DNA of 5,255 bases from Dehalococcoidia bacterium (lineage in GTDB: Bacteria > Chloroflexota > Dehalococcoidia > Dehalococcoidales > E44-bin46), in contig SOKA01000048.1 in the NCBI GenBank assembly GCA_004376105.1, positions 1-5,255 on the forward strand, written 5' to 3'. Every line of letters starts with the position of its first letter. Positions within the stretch are counted from its first letter, which is position 1. Both the position numbers and the translations under genes were made by a program. Shown here piece by piece: positions 1-4,716 of the stretch. Below the pieces are notes generated by a model. The model was not told the DNA's origin. It searched no databases and saw only the letters and a program-made list of their open reading frames with translations.

Positions 1-233
1 CCAGTAAGATAGGCTATGTTCGTTTTCACGGGCGTAATAGTGCCAAGTGGTGGCAACATGAGCAGGCTTATGAGAGGTATGATTATAGCTATACGCCACA
101 GGAGCTCAGCGAGTGGCTGCCTAAGATTCAAAAACTGGATAGTATGGCTGAAAAGTCCTTTATCTTCGCTAATAATCACTGGCGTGGGCAGGCAGTCAGC
201 ACTATTCGCCAATTGCGGATGATGCTGGACTAA
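1..233 (+). CDS. DUF72 / YecE-family protein, C-terminal fragment (5' truncated by window edge)
   Basis: The frame is open from the window edge (first full codon at 3) to the TAA at 231-233 and gives about 76 C-terminal residues. The translation contains YVRFHGRN near its start, then a WW pair, a YDYSYT segment and FANNHWRGQAV before the end. These match the conserved C-terminal motifs of the DUF72 (YecE-like) family: an RFHGR strand followed by an F-x-N-N-H-x-x-G-x-A segment. The family has a TIM-barrel-like fold and no firmly established biochemical role, so none is proposed here. The longer-looking ATG frame at 16-222 is an overlapping shadow. The gene ends 17 bp before the -35 box of the next transcription unit, and I see no obvious terminator hairpin in between. 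Family assignment is confident; function is unknown. Confidence 0.85.
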   Translation, partial: SKIGYVRFHGRNSAKWWQHEQAYERYDYSYTPQELSEWLPKIQKLDSMAEKSFIFANNHWRGQAVSTIRQLRMMLD

Positions 234-250
234 TCCCACCCCGCTTACTA

Positions 251-279
251 TTGTTCTCTCAAGTAACATTAAGTATAAT
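251..279 (+). promoter_or_regulatory. Sigma-70-type promoter for the zinc-finger/lspA operon
   Basis: A -35 box TTGTTC (251-256) and a perfect -10 box TATAAT (274-279) are separated by exactly 17 bp. Transcription would be expected to start near 286, about 70 bp upstream of the zinc-finger gene start. The predicted start falls inside the left arm of the inverted repeat at 281-293. This is the clearest promoter in the window. Its use in the cell is inferred. Confidence 0.7.
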
Positions 280-280
280 A

Positions 281-344
281 GCTCACCTGTCAACATCTAA
301 ATGGGAAAATCAGAAGCAGTCTGTCTCAAACTTGACAGGTGAGC
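281..344. repeat. Perfect 13-bp inverted repeat in the leader of the zinc-finger gene
   Basis: GCTCACCTGTCAA (281-293) and TTGACAGGTGAGC (332-344) are exact reverse complements separated by 38 bp. The left arm lies directly after the -10 box and covers the likely transcription start. The right arm ends on the base before the GGGAGG ribosome binding site (345-350). The arrangement could be a pair of operator half-sites, a leader RNA hairpin that affects translation, or the ends of a 64-bp foldback element. If transcription starts near 286, only about 8 bp of each arm could pair in RNA, which favours a DNA-level role. Confidence 0.7.
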
Positions 345-358
345 GGGAGGAAGAGGAA

Positions 359-736
359 ATGACGACTAATTTTAATTTACTTCGCTCTCGTCTAGAGAAT
401 GAGCAAAAGCGCTTAAATGGGCAATTAGACCAATTACAAGCTAACATCCGCCCTGCCGAAGAGCGGGAGGGTAGTCCCTTTGGCAAAAGGGAGGAGGGAG
501 CTACAGAGACACTGGAGTTAGAGCAGCGGCTGGCTTTAGAGAAGCGTGTAAGAGACCAACTGGCTGCAGTGGAGCATGCCTTACACAAATTTGAAGAAGG
601 GACTTATGGTTTATGCGAAAGCTGCGGTCAGCCTATAGACCCGGAGCGGTTAGAAGCCCTTCCTCAGGCGAGGCGGTGTATGAGTTGTAAGACTCAGCAG
701 GCAAAGAATGCAAAAGGTAAATTCTCTCCAGGGTAA
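359..736 (+). CDS. DksA/TraR-family C4-type zinc-finger protein (125 aa)
   Basis: The protein has an N-terminal charged coiled-coil region (about residues 5-80, rich in E, K, L, Q and R) and then a C-terminal C4 zinc finger: C86-x2-C89 in LCESCG and C107-x2-C110 in CMSC, with the GTYGLCESCG-x-PI signature of the DksA/TraR family. Members of this family enter the RNA polymerase secondary channel and tune promoter activity, often with ppGpp. The acidic D-x-x-D-x-A coiled-coil tip of E. coli DksA is not visible, so DksA-like activity should not be assumed. The ATG at 359 is chosen because GGGAGG (345-350) lies 8 nt upstream. A TTG at 251 in the same frame would read through the promoter and inverted repeat and is unlikely. 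The last 29 bp overlap lspA. Confidence 0.85.
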   Translation: MTTNFNLLRSRLENEQKRLNGQLDQLQANIRPAEEREGSPFGKREEGATETLELEQRLALEKRVRDQLAAVEHALHKFEEGTYGLCESCGQPIDPERLEALPQARRCMSCKTQQAKNAKGKFSPG

Positions 737-1208
737 GTGGCGGAATGTGTTTTTTTTCTTTACTACCGCGTTACTATTGGTGGCTGCTGACCAGCTCAGC
801 AAGCTCTGGATAAGGTCTAATCTACTTGTGGGGCAATCGCTACCTGAGGCAGGATTCTTTCGGTTAACCCATGTCCATAATACTGGAGCCGCCTTTGGCT
901 TGTTTCAAGGTCAGTCATTCCCCTTAACCATAGTCGCCTTGGTCGGCATTGCCGTTCTCCTAGTCTATGCCCTCTTTATTTATCGTCGTTTCCCCTTTTT
1001 AGATAAGGTGCTAGGCATATCAGCCCTTGGCTTGGTTCTTGGTGGCACAGTGGGTAACCTGATTGACCGACTCCGCTTTGGCTATGTCACTGACTTCATC
1101 GGCGTTGGTATCTGGCCGGCATTTAATATTGCTGATTCGGCAATAGTTGTCGGCGTTATTATATTTGCTTACTGTCTCCTTCCATTAGCCAGAGCTGAGA
1201 AACACTGA
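708..1208 (+). CDS. lspA: Lipoprotein signal peptidase (signal peptidase II)
   Basis: LspA is an inner-membrane aspartyl protease that removes the signal peptide from prolipoproteins after the lipobox cysteine has been diacylglycerol-modified. At 166 aa the length is normal. The family motifs are all present: an AADQLSK segment at the end of the first membrane helix (about 15-30), NTGAAFG (58-64), GNLIDRLRFGYVTDFI (116-131) and FNIADSAI (139-146). By family alignment the catalytic aspartates are D129 and D143, with D120 a further conserved aspartate. Four hydrophobic segments are visible at about 14-28, 70-92, 100-118 and 142-160. The ATG at 708 lies inside the upstream gene, with a weak GCAGG about 7 nt before it. 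An in-frame GTG at 747 is an alternative start. The 29-bp overlap suggests translational coupling with the zinc-finger gene. Confidence 0.95.
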   Translation: MQKVNSLQGKWRNVFFFFTTALLLVAADQLSKLWIRSNLLVGQSLPEAGFFRLTHVHNTGAAFGLFQGQSFPLTIVALVGIAVLLVYALFIYRRFPFLDKVLGISALGLVLGGTVGNLIDRLRFGYVTDFIGVGIWPAFNIADSAIVVGVIIFAYCLLPLARAEKH

Positions 1209-1219
1209 GGCTTGACAAA

Positions 1220-1318
1220 GTATAGGGTTATTCAGCAGGGGAAGCTTGAAGGGGCGAATACGGGGTCCCCGCAAAAACTTTGTTTTTGTGGGGTAAAAAT
1301 CCCCTTCAAAACCTATAC
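1220..1318. repeat. Foldback (MITE/REP-like) palindromic element after lspA
   Basis: Three nested inverted repeats share one centre. The outer pair is GTATAGGGTT (1220-1229) with AACCTATAC (1310-1318), matched except for one extra G. The middle pair is TTGAAGGGG (1246-1254) with CCCCTTCAA (1301-1309), which is perfect. The core is a 12-bp hairpin, CCCCGCAAAAAC (1267-1278) with GTTTTTGTGGGG (1282-1293), having a TTT loop and one G-T pair. It encodes nothing. The core hairpin is not followed by a T run, so it is a poor intrinsic terminator. Nested symmetry with terminal inverted repeats suggests a small non-autonomous mobile or REP-like element. I cannot confirm other genomic copies. Confidence 0.6.
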
Positions 1319-1374
1319 CTCCCTCTCATGATAGGAATATATATCCATATCATGGAGAAAATGCTAAGGGAGAG
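1319..1374. repeat. Second foldback in the lspA-rluD gap
   Basis: CATGATA (1327-1333) pairs with TATCATG (1348-1354). Inside it GGA (1334-1336) pairs with TCC (1344-1346) around an ATATATA loop, with one bulged A at 1347. A short outer pair, CTCCCT (1319-1324) with AGGGAG (1367-1372), extends the structure. The AT-rich centre resembles a -10 region, but no suitably spaced -35 box is seen. It sits between two other palindromic elements, so it may be part of a composite repeat. Confidence 0.45.
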
Positions 1375-1376
1375 TC

Positions 1377-1452
1377 AAAGAGAGGCGAAGCCTCTCTTAC
1401 ATAACCATTTCCCCTTCCCCTTATCAAGGGGAAGGGGATAAAGGGGATAGGG
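1377..1452 (+). repeat. Double-hairpin repeat, copy 1 (upstream of rluD)
   Basis: Two adjacent hairpins make up this element. AGAGAGGC (1379-1386) pairs with GCCTCTCT (1390-1397) around GAA, and CCCCTTCCCCTT (1411-1422) pairs perfectly with AAGGGGAAGGGG (1426-1437) around ATC. A conserved tail of the form AAGGGGATAGGG ends at 1452. The same order of blocks recurs as the reverse complement at 2371-2453. The element ends exactly at the TTG start of the pseudouridine synthase gene, so its purine-rich tail serves as, or replaces, that gene's ribosome binding site. Confidence 0.75.
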
Positions 1453-2352
1453 TTGATAAACAATGTCTATAGTTTTGTAGTTGATAAGCAGGGCGCTCGT
1501 CTGGATAAATATGTTTGCCAAAAGCATCCAGAGCTCTCCCGAACTCGTGCTCAAAAGCTTATTGCTGACGGGTATATCACGGTTAATGACCATGTGGCTA
1601 AGGCGGGACTCAAGCTTAATATAGGTGATAGGCTGAGGGTCGTCATTCCCCCCACCCCACCTAGCCCGTTAATGCCCGAGGCTATTCCGTTAAATATCAT
1701 TTATGAGGATGATGACCTTCTGGTTATAGACAAACCAGCCGGACTGCTGGTTCATCCAGCACCGGGACACCCAAGCCATACCCTGGTTAATGCTATCCTG
1801 TCCCACTTTCCCCACCTGGCTGACATCGGTGACTCACTGCGACCGGGAGTTGTCCATCGCTTGGACAAGGATACCTCAGGAGTGATGCTGGTAGCTAAGA
1901 ACAGCCTGGCTCAGGCTGACCTTGCCGAGCAATTTAAGTCTCATTCGGTGGTAAAAGCGTATCTGGTACTGGTTAAAGGGCGTCTAACCCCGGAGAACGG
2001 CGTTATTGAGGCACCTATCGGGCGTGACCCCCGTAACCGAAAGCGGATGGCGGTAGTAACTGAGGGCAGGGAAGCCCGCACTGAATATCGTGTAATCAAA
2101 TATATCAGGGACTATACCCTGCTTGAGGTTATGCCTGAGACCGGTCGCACCCACCAGATACGGGTTCACCTTTCGGCAATTGGCTACCCGGTGGTGGGAG
2201 ACAAGGTGTACGGGGTGAAGTCCCCCTTTCTATCACGGCAGTTTATGCACGCCTGCCGCCTTGGCTTTAAGCTGCCATCCACCGGCGAATATGTCGAGTT
2301 CAAATCTGAGCTACCCCCTGATTTAGAGCAGGCACTAAAGGATATTGCCTAG
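1453..2352 (+). CDS. rluD: RluA/RluD-family 23S rRNA pseudouridine synthase
   Basis: The enzyme isomerises specific uridines to pseudouridine, in RluD's case in helix 69 of 23S rRNA. The 299-aa protein has an N-terminal S4 RNA-binding domain (about 14-65, with RLDKYV and SRTRAQKLIADGYITVN), then the RluA-type catalytic domain (about 80-290). The hallmark HRLDKDTSG motif is at 135-143 with D138 as the expected catalytic aspartate. YEDDDLLVIDKPAGLLVHP (84-102) and PETGRTHQIRVHL (228-240) are further family motifs. The presence of the S4 domain argues for the RluD/RluC branch over RluA; the exact target uridines cannot be told. The start is a TTG at 1453, with AAGGGG about 6 nt upstream supplied by the adjacent repeat. 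No in-frame ATG occurs before the S4 domain. Inverted copies of one repeat flank the gene. Confidence 0.92.
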   Translation: MINNVYSFVVDKQGARLDKYVCQKHPELSRTRAQKLIADGYITVNDHVAKAGLKLNIGDRLRVVIPPTPPSPLMPEAIPLNIIYEDDDLLVIDKPAGLLVHPAPGHPSHTLVNAILSHFPHLADIGDSLRPGVVHRLDKDTSGVMLVAKNSLAQADLAEQFKSHSVVKAYLVLVKGRLTPENGVIEAPIGRDPRNRKRMAVVTEGREARTEYRVIKYIRDYTLLEVMPETGRTHQIRVHLSAIGYPVVGDKVYGVKSPFLSRQFMHACRLGFKLPSTGEYVEFKSELPPDLEQALKDIA

Positions 2353-2370
2353 ATTTCTGGATTCTTTTGA

Positions 2371-2453
2371 AACCTATCCCCCTTGCCCCCTTCCCTTGTT
2401 ATTCATTGAGGGAAGGGGGTTGGGTAAGAGAGGGGGCTTAGCCCCCTCTCTTT
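2371..2453 (-). repeat. Double-hairpin repeat, copy 2 (inverted, downstream of rluD)
   Basis: Read on the minus strand this matches the block order of copy 1: AAAGAGAGG hairpin, TCTCTTAC, an AACC block, a CCTTCCC/GGGAAGG hairpin, and a GGGGGATAGG tail. Its stems on the + strand are CCCCCTTCCCT (2386-2396) with AGGGAAGGGGG (2409-2419), and AAGAGAGGGGGC (2426-2437) with GCCCCCTCTCTT (2441-2452) around TTA. Both are perfect. The sequence differs from copy 1 mainly inside the stems, where changes on both sides keep pairing, as expected if the fold is selected or if copies diverge by hairpin-related replication errors. Confidence 0.75.
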
Positions 2454-2460
2454 AATCTCT
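2426..2460 (+). terminator. Possible intrinsic terminator after rluD (part of repeat copy 2)
   Basis: A perfect 12-bp GC-rich stem with a 3-nt TTA loop (2426-2452) is followed by a T-rich but interrupted stretch (TTT, then AATCTCTT, and CCCCTTTT slightly further on). The stem is strong enough for an intrinsic terminator, but the T tract is not continuous. It separates rluD from the RM cassette and could end transcription there. The repeat nature of the sequence means the terminator role may be incidental. Confidence 0.4.
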
Positions 2461-2537
2461 TCCCCTTTTCTACTATAGAATATTGGTGGGTGGGGTGGTA
2501 GAATAGGTGGAAAGTATAAAGAATTGAGGTAGGCGAG

Positions 2538-3170
2538 TTGAACAGATATTTATTTGAAATGTTTGAGGATGAAGCACTTAAAATCAAAATCAAAAAGCGT
2601 TTGCCTTATCTCTATCGAATTGCTGAGTTAGAAAGCTCAAGGGCTGGCAAGATTGGGATGGAGGTTGGTTCTGTCCGTGAGAAAATTATAATCGCCTTGC
2701 TCATTTACAAATTTGGGGAGAGCAACGTTAATGCTAACATTTCTATAATTGAGCCTGAGGTTGACGTAAAGCTGTTTGAGCAGCCTATTTCTATTAAAAC
2801 AATTACTGGCACAGGATTCAGCGGAGTTAAACTCATATGGACAGTTGATTCCCAAAAAGCACGGGAATTTTTTGAAAATTATTCCCCGTGCTGTGATATT
2901 TTGCTTGTACAGATTGTCTGGAATGGTAAAGGAGGATTTTATTACATACCTTTAGAGGCTCAAGAAAGGCTATTCGAGAACATAGGAAGAGATAGGTATA
3001 TTAAGCTTCCCAAGGCTGGCACGAACCCACGAGGTGTTGAAATTAGCAAAGAAGCTCTATCAAGCTTGGTACTTGATAAAGAAAGTAAAGTCGTAGAAAT
3101 AGACTGGCAAAAGCCAGAAATAGATTACCATCCTTACAAGAGATGGGTTGATTATTGGAGGGAGGAGTGA
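2538..3170 (+). CDS. Putative type II restriction endonuclease, ThaI-like family (210 aa)
   Basis: The protein would cut double-stranded DNA at a short palindrome; ThaI, the family namesake, recognises CGCG. The assignment rests on recognition of the overall sequence (VREKIIIALLIYKFG at 47-61, EPEVDVKLF at 72-80, PISIKT at 83-88, GTNPRGVEISKEAL at 161-174) and on the next gene being a DNA methyltransferase. A PD-(D/E)xK-type core can be proposed: E48 in the first helix, D76 in VDVKL and K87 in SIK, with S85 where D or E is usual. The TTG start at 2538 is supported by GAGGT (2526-2530) 7 nt upstream. The stop codon overlaps a GTG start candidate of the methyltransferase (GTGA at 3167-3170). 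The coding sequence is AT-rich relative to rluD and gltX, suggesting transfer. I did not see a convincing promoter in 2461-2537; TATAGA at 2474 is the best -10 candidate but has only TTTAAT as a -35. Confidence 0.6.
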   Translation: MNRYLFEMFEDEALKIKIKKRLPYLYRIAELESSRAGKIGMEVGSVREKIIIALLIYKFGESNVNANISIIEPEVDVKLFEQPISIKTITGTGFSGVKLIWTVDSQKAREFFENYSPCCDILLVQIVWNGKGGFYYIPLEAQERLFENIGRDRYIKLPKAGTNPRGVEISKEALSSLVLDKESKVVEIDWQKPEIDYHPYKRWVDYWREE

Positions 3171-4096
3171 GGAAGGTGGGGTATAGTGGAAGGAGAAGAG
3201 GCACGCAAACAAGCCCCTTTGGCTCACCGGGGAGGATAAATCATGATTCAACCCCCTTTTATGCCAGTAGGTTATACGAAGGCTTGCCAACGGAAAAAAG
3301 AACTGAATATATAGAAGTTCCTATTTCGTCTCAATTTTTGGATAGAATCTTTTGTAAAACTAGCGAAAACATGGAGGAATTGCCAGATAATAGTGTTCAT
3401 CTGATGGTTACTTCGCCACCCTACAATGTGGGGAAAGAATATGACGAGAACTTGACTCTTCAAGAATATAGAGAATTCCTGAAACAGGTATGGAAAGAAG
3501 TTCATAGGACGCTTGTCCCTGGGGGCAGAGCTTGTATCAATATCGCAAATTTGGGAAGAAGACCGTATATTCCCCTTCATGCTTTTATCGTTGAGGATAT
3601 GTTAGAACTGGGCTTTCTAATGAGGGGTGAGATTATCTGGAATAAGGCTTCAAGTTCTAGCCCTTCTACGGCTTGGGGAAGCTGGCTTTCGGCTGCCAAC
3701 CCAACCTTAAGGGATATTCACGAATATATTTTGGTTTTTTCCAAAGGTATGTTTAGTAGAAAAAATGCTTCCCGAAGACGAAGCACAATCTCTAGACAAG
3801 AGTTTCTGGAGTTTACCAAAAGTGTGTGGACATTTCCTGCAGAACTAGCCCATGCGGTTGGGCATCCAGCGCCTTTCCCTGTAGAGCTGCCCTATAGGTT
3901 GCTCCAACTTTATACATTTGAGGGAGAAGTGATTCTAGACCCATTTGTAGGAAGTGGGCAGGCTGCGATAGCAGCCATAAAGACAAATCGTCATTATGTA
4001 GGGTATGACATAAGCGAAGAATATGTAAAATTGGCTGAAAGGCGAATCAAAGAATTTCTGCTGGGATTTAAGTCTCCAAAATTATTTGATTGTTAA
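3167..4096 (+). CDS. Beta-class site-specific DNA methyltransferase (probably N4-cytosine) of the RM cassette
   Basis: The enzyme would methylate the cassette's recognition site, using S-adenosylmethionine, to protect the host. In the 309-aa product the catalytic motif TSPPYNVGKEY (82-92) precedes the SAM-binding motif DPFVGSGQ (258-265), the beta-class order. The region between (about 155-235, with GEIIWNK, TAWGSW and the RKNASRRRST segment) would hold target recognition. SPPY is commonest in N4-cytosine enzymes, but N6-adenine activity cannot be excluded from sequence. The start is uncertain. GTG 3167 overlaps the endonuclease stop (GTGA) and has GGAGG (3157-3161) 5 nt upstream. TTG 3155 is the longest frame. 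A stronger-looking GGAGG plus ATG at 3231-3245 is out of frame. Residues 1-27 from GTG look unlike conserved protein, and family-like sequence begins around TPFYASRLYEG. The gene is AT-rich like its neighbours. Confidence 0.9.
   Translation: MRKVGYSGRRRGTQTSPFGSPGRINHDSTPFYASRLYEGLPTEKRTEYIEVPISSQFLDRIFCKTSENMEELPDNSVHLMVTSPPYNVGKEYDENLTLQEYREFLKQVWKEVHRTLVPGGRACINIANLGRRPYIPLHAFIVEDMLELGFLMRGEIIWNKASSSSPSTAWGSWLSAANPTLRDIHEYILVFSKGMFSRKNASRRRSTISRQEFLEFTKSVWTFPAELAHAVGHPAPFPVELPYRLLQLYTFEGEVILDPFVGSGQAAIAAIKTNRHYVGYDISEEYVKLAERRIKEFLLGFKSPKLFDC
3231..3263 (+). promoter_or_regulatory. Strong ribosome binding site and ATG with a -1 slippery heptamer, upstream of the methyltransferase core
   Basis: GGAGG (3231-3235) lies 7 nt before an ATG at 3243-3245. 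From that ATG the frame reads M-I-Q-P-P-F-M and stops at a TAG about 23 codons on. The codons CCT TTT (3255-3260), preceded by C3254, form C CCT TTT, which fits the X-XXY-YYZ rule for -1 slippage. A -1 shift there continues as TAT GCC AGT AGG, giving MIQPPFYASRLYEG and joining the methyltransferase frame just where family-like sequence begins. Whether this is programmed frameshifting, a one-base sequence error, an inactivating mutation or chance cannot be settled from the sequence. Confidence 0.4.
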
Positions 4097-4716
4097 AAAG
4101 GAGATTTCGTATAAACATCTATAAAGCTATAGATGACCTAAAGCATTCAATGAATATTCTTGAAGGCAATGTCAGATTATTTCATGAAGGGAATGCATCT
4201 GTTTACAGAGTTATAGCTGGACAATTGTGGCTGCTCCTTTGTGATGGTAAAAACTCTTTAGTTTCTAGGGTTTTTCAGAATGTAAAGCTTCATCCCCTGC
4301 TGGGTTATATAACGAAAGAGGAGGACGAAGAGTGGAAAAGAAAATTCGGGCATTCAATTAAAGAAGGCTTAGTCTTCCAAATGCCCGGCATGGTCAGTTT
4401 TAATGGCAAAGGTGGGTCAAGAATAGAGGTGCTATTTGATGAACAAAGGCAACCTATGGAACTCGAAGAATGGCTTGACCAAGATTTATTCAACCAGAAA
4501 ATTACCATTCGCCAACTGATAAAATCGGTGAGACATAAAGAGGCTGCACATTCTAACAAAGATTACGATGAGACTCTTAAGTTTACCAAATCAATAAAGT
4601 TAGTTAGTGAAGATATACACATTAAGTTTATTATTGCCATAGGAGAATATGTGTTAAAGCTCCTTAAAATGGCATTTCGAAGTCGAGAGGAAGGTTTAAG
4701 TGAATACCTCAGTTAG
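4090..4716 (+). CDS. Uncharacterised protein of the RM cassette, with an HEPN-like R-x5-H motif
   Basis: I cannot assign this 208-aa protein to a named family with confidence. It appears soluble: there is no signal peptide and no convincing membrane helix. The N-terminal third is predicted helical (NASVYRVIAGQLWLLLCD at 35-52). The middle is more beta-like (VFQMPGMVSF, RIEVLF). The C-terminal part is helical, with IRQLIKSVRHKEAAHSNKDY (140-159) and then a long helix (172-196). R148 and H154 make an R-x5-H pair at a helix end, which fits the R-x4-6-H motif of HEPN proteins. That is only suggestive. The start is uncertain: TTG 4090 overlaps the methyltransferase stop, ATA 4111 has the best ribosome binding site, and ATG 4150 has none clear. 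It is packed against the methyltransferase and overlaps gltX by 17 bp. Base composition matches the RM genes, so it was probably acquired with them. Confidence 0.75.
   Translation: MLKRRFRINIYKAIDDLKHSMNILEGNVRLFHEGNASVYRVIAGQLWLLLCDGKNSLVSRVFQNVKLHPLLGYITKEEDEEWKRKFGHSIKEGLVFQMPGMVSFNGKGGSRIEVLFDEQRQPMELEEWLDQDLFNQKITIRQLIKSVRHKEAAHSNKDYDETLKFTKSIKLVSEDIHIKFIIAIGEYVLKLLKMAFRSREEGLSEYLS
4098..4113 (+). promoter_or_regulatory. Ribosome binding site facing an ATA codon in the third RM gene
   Basis: AAGGAG (4098-4103) is a near-perfect Shine-Dalgarno sequence. Seven nt later, at normal spacing and in frame with the third RM gene, the codon is ATA (4111-4113), not ATG, GTG or TTG. The TTG at 4090 lies upstream of this site and has no ribosome binding site of its own. 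Either initiation occurs on AUA or the TTG, or this is an ATG that has mutated, or there is a base-calling error. Confidence 0.45.

Noticed and set aside
251..358. N-terminal extension of the zinc-finger protein from TTG 251
   Set aside because: It would translate the promoter -10 box and the inverted repeat, while ATG 359 has a good ribosome binding site and gives a family-like N-terminus.
332..360. TTGACA at 332-337 as a second promoter for the zinc-finger gene
   Set aside because: It is part of the inverted-repeat arm, the hexamer 17 bp downstream (GGAAAT) is a poor -10, and transcription would begin inside the coding sequence.
1212..1226. TTGACA at 1212-1217 followed by TATAGG, as a promoter for rluD
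   Set aside because: The TATAGG is only 3 bp from the -35-like box, and nothing resembling a -10 box lies 16-18 bp downstream.
1267..1300. Hairpin 1267-1293 as an intrinsic terminator for lspA
   Set aside because: The stem is strong, but it is followed by TAAAAATCCCC with no T tract on the + strand. It is better explained as the core of the foldback element.
1375..1593. Minus-strand reading frame over the rluD start
   Set aside because: It reads through the GC-rich repeat and antisense to the S4 domain, with low-complexity sequence and no recognisable motif.
1377..2453. CRISPR array
   Set aside because: There are only two copies, in opposite orientation, far apart with a gene between them, and each is a hairpin pair with no regular spacers.
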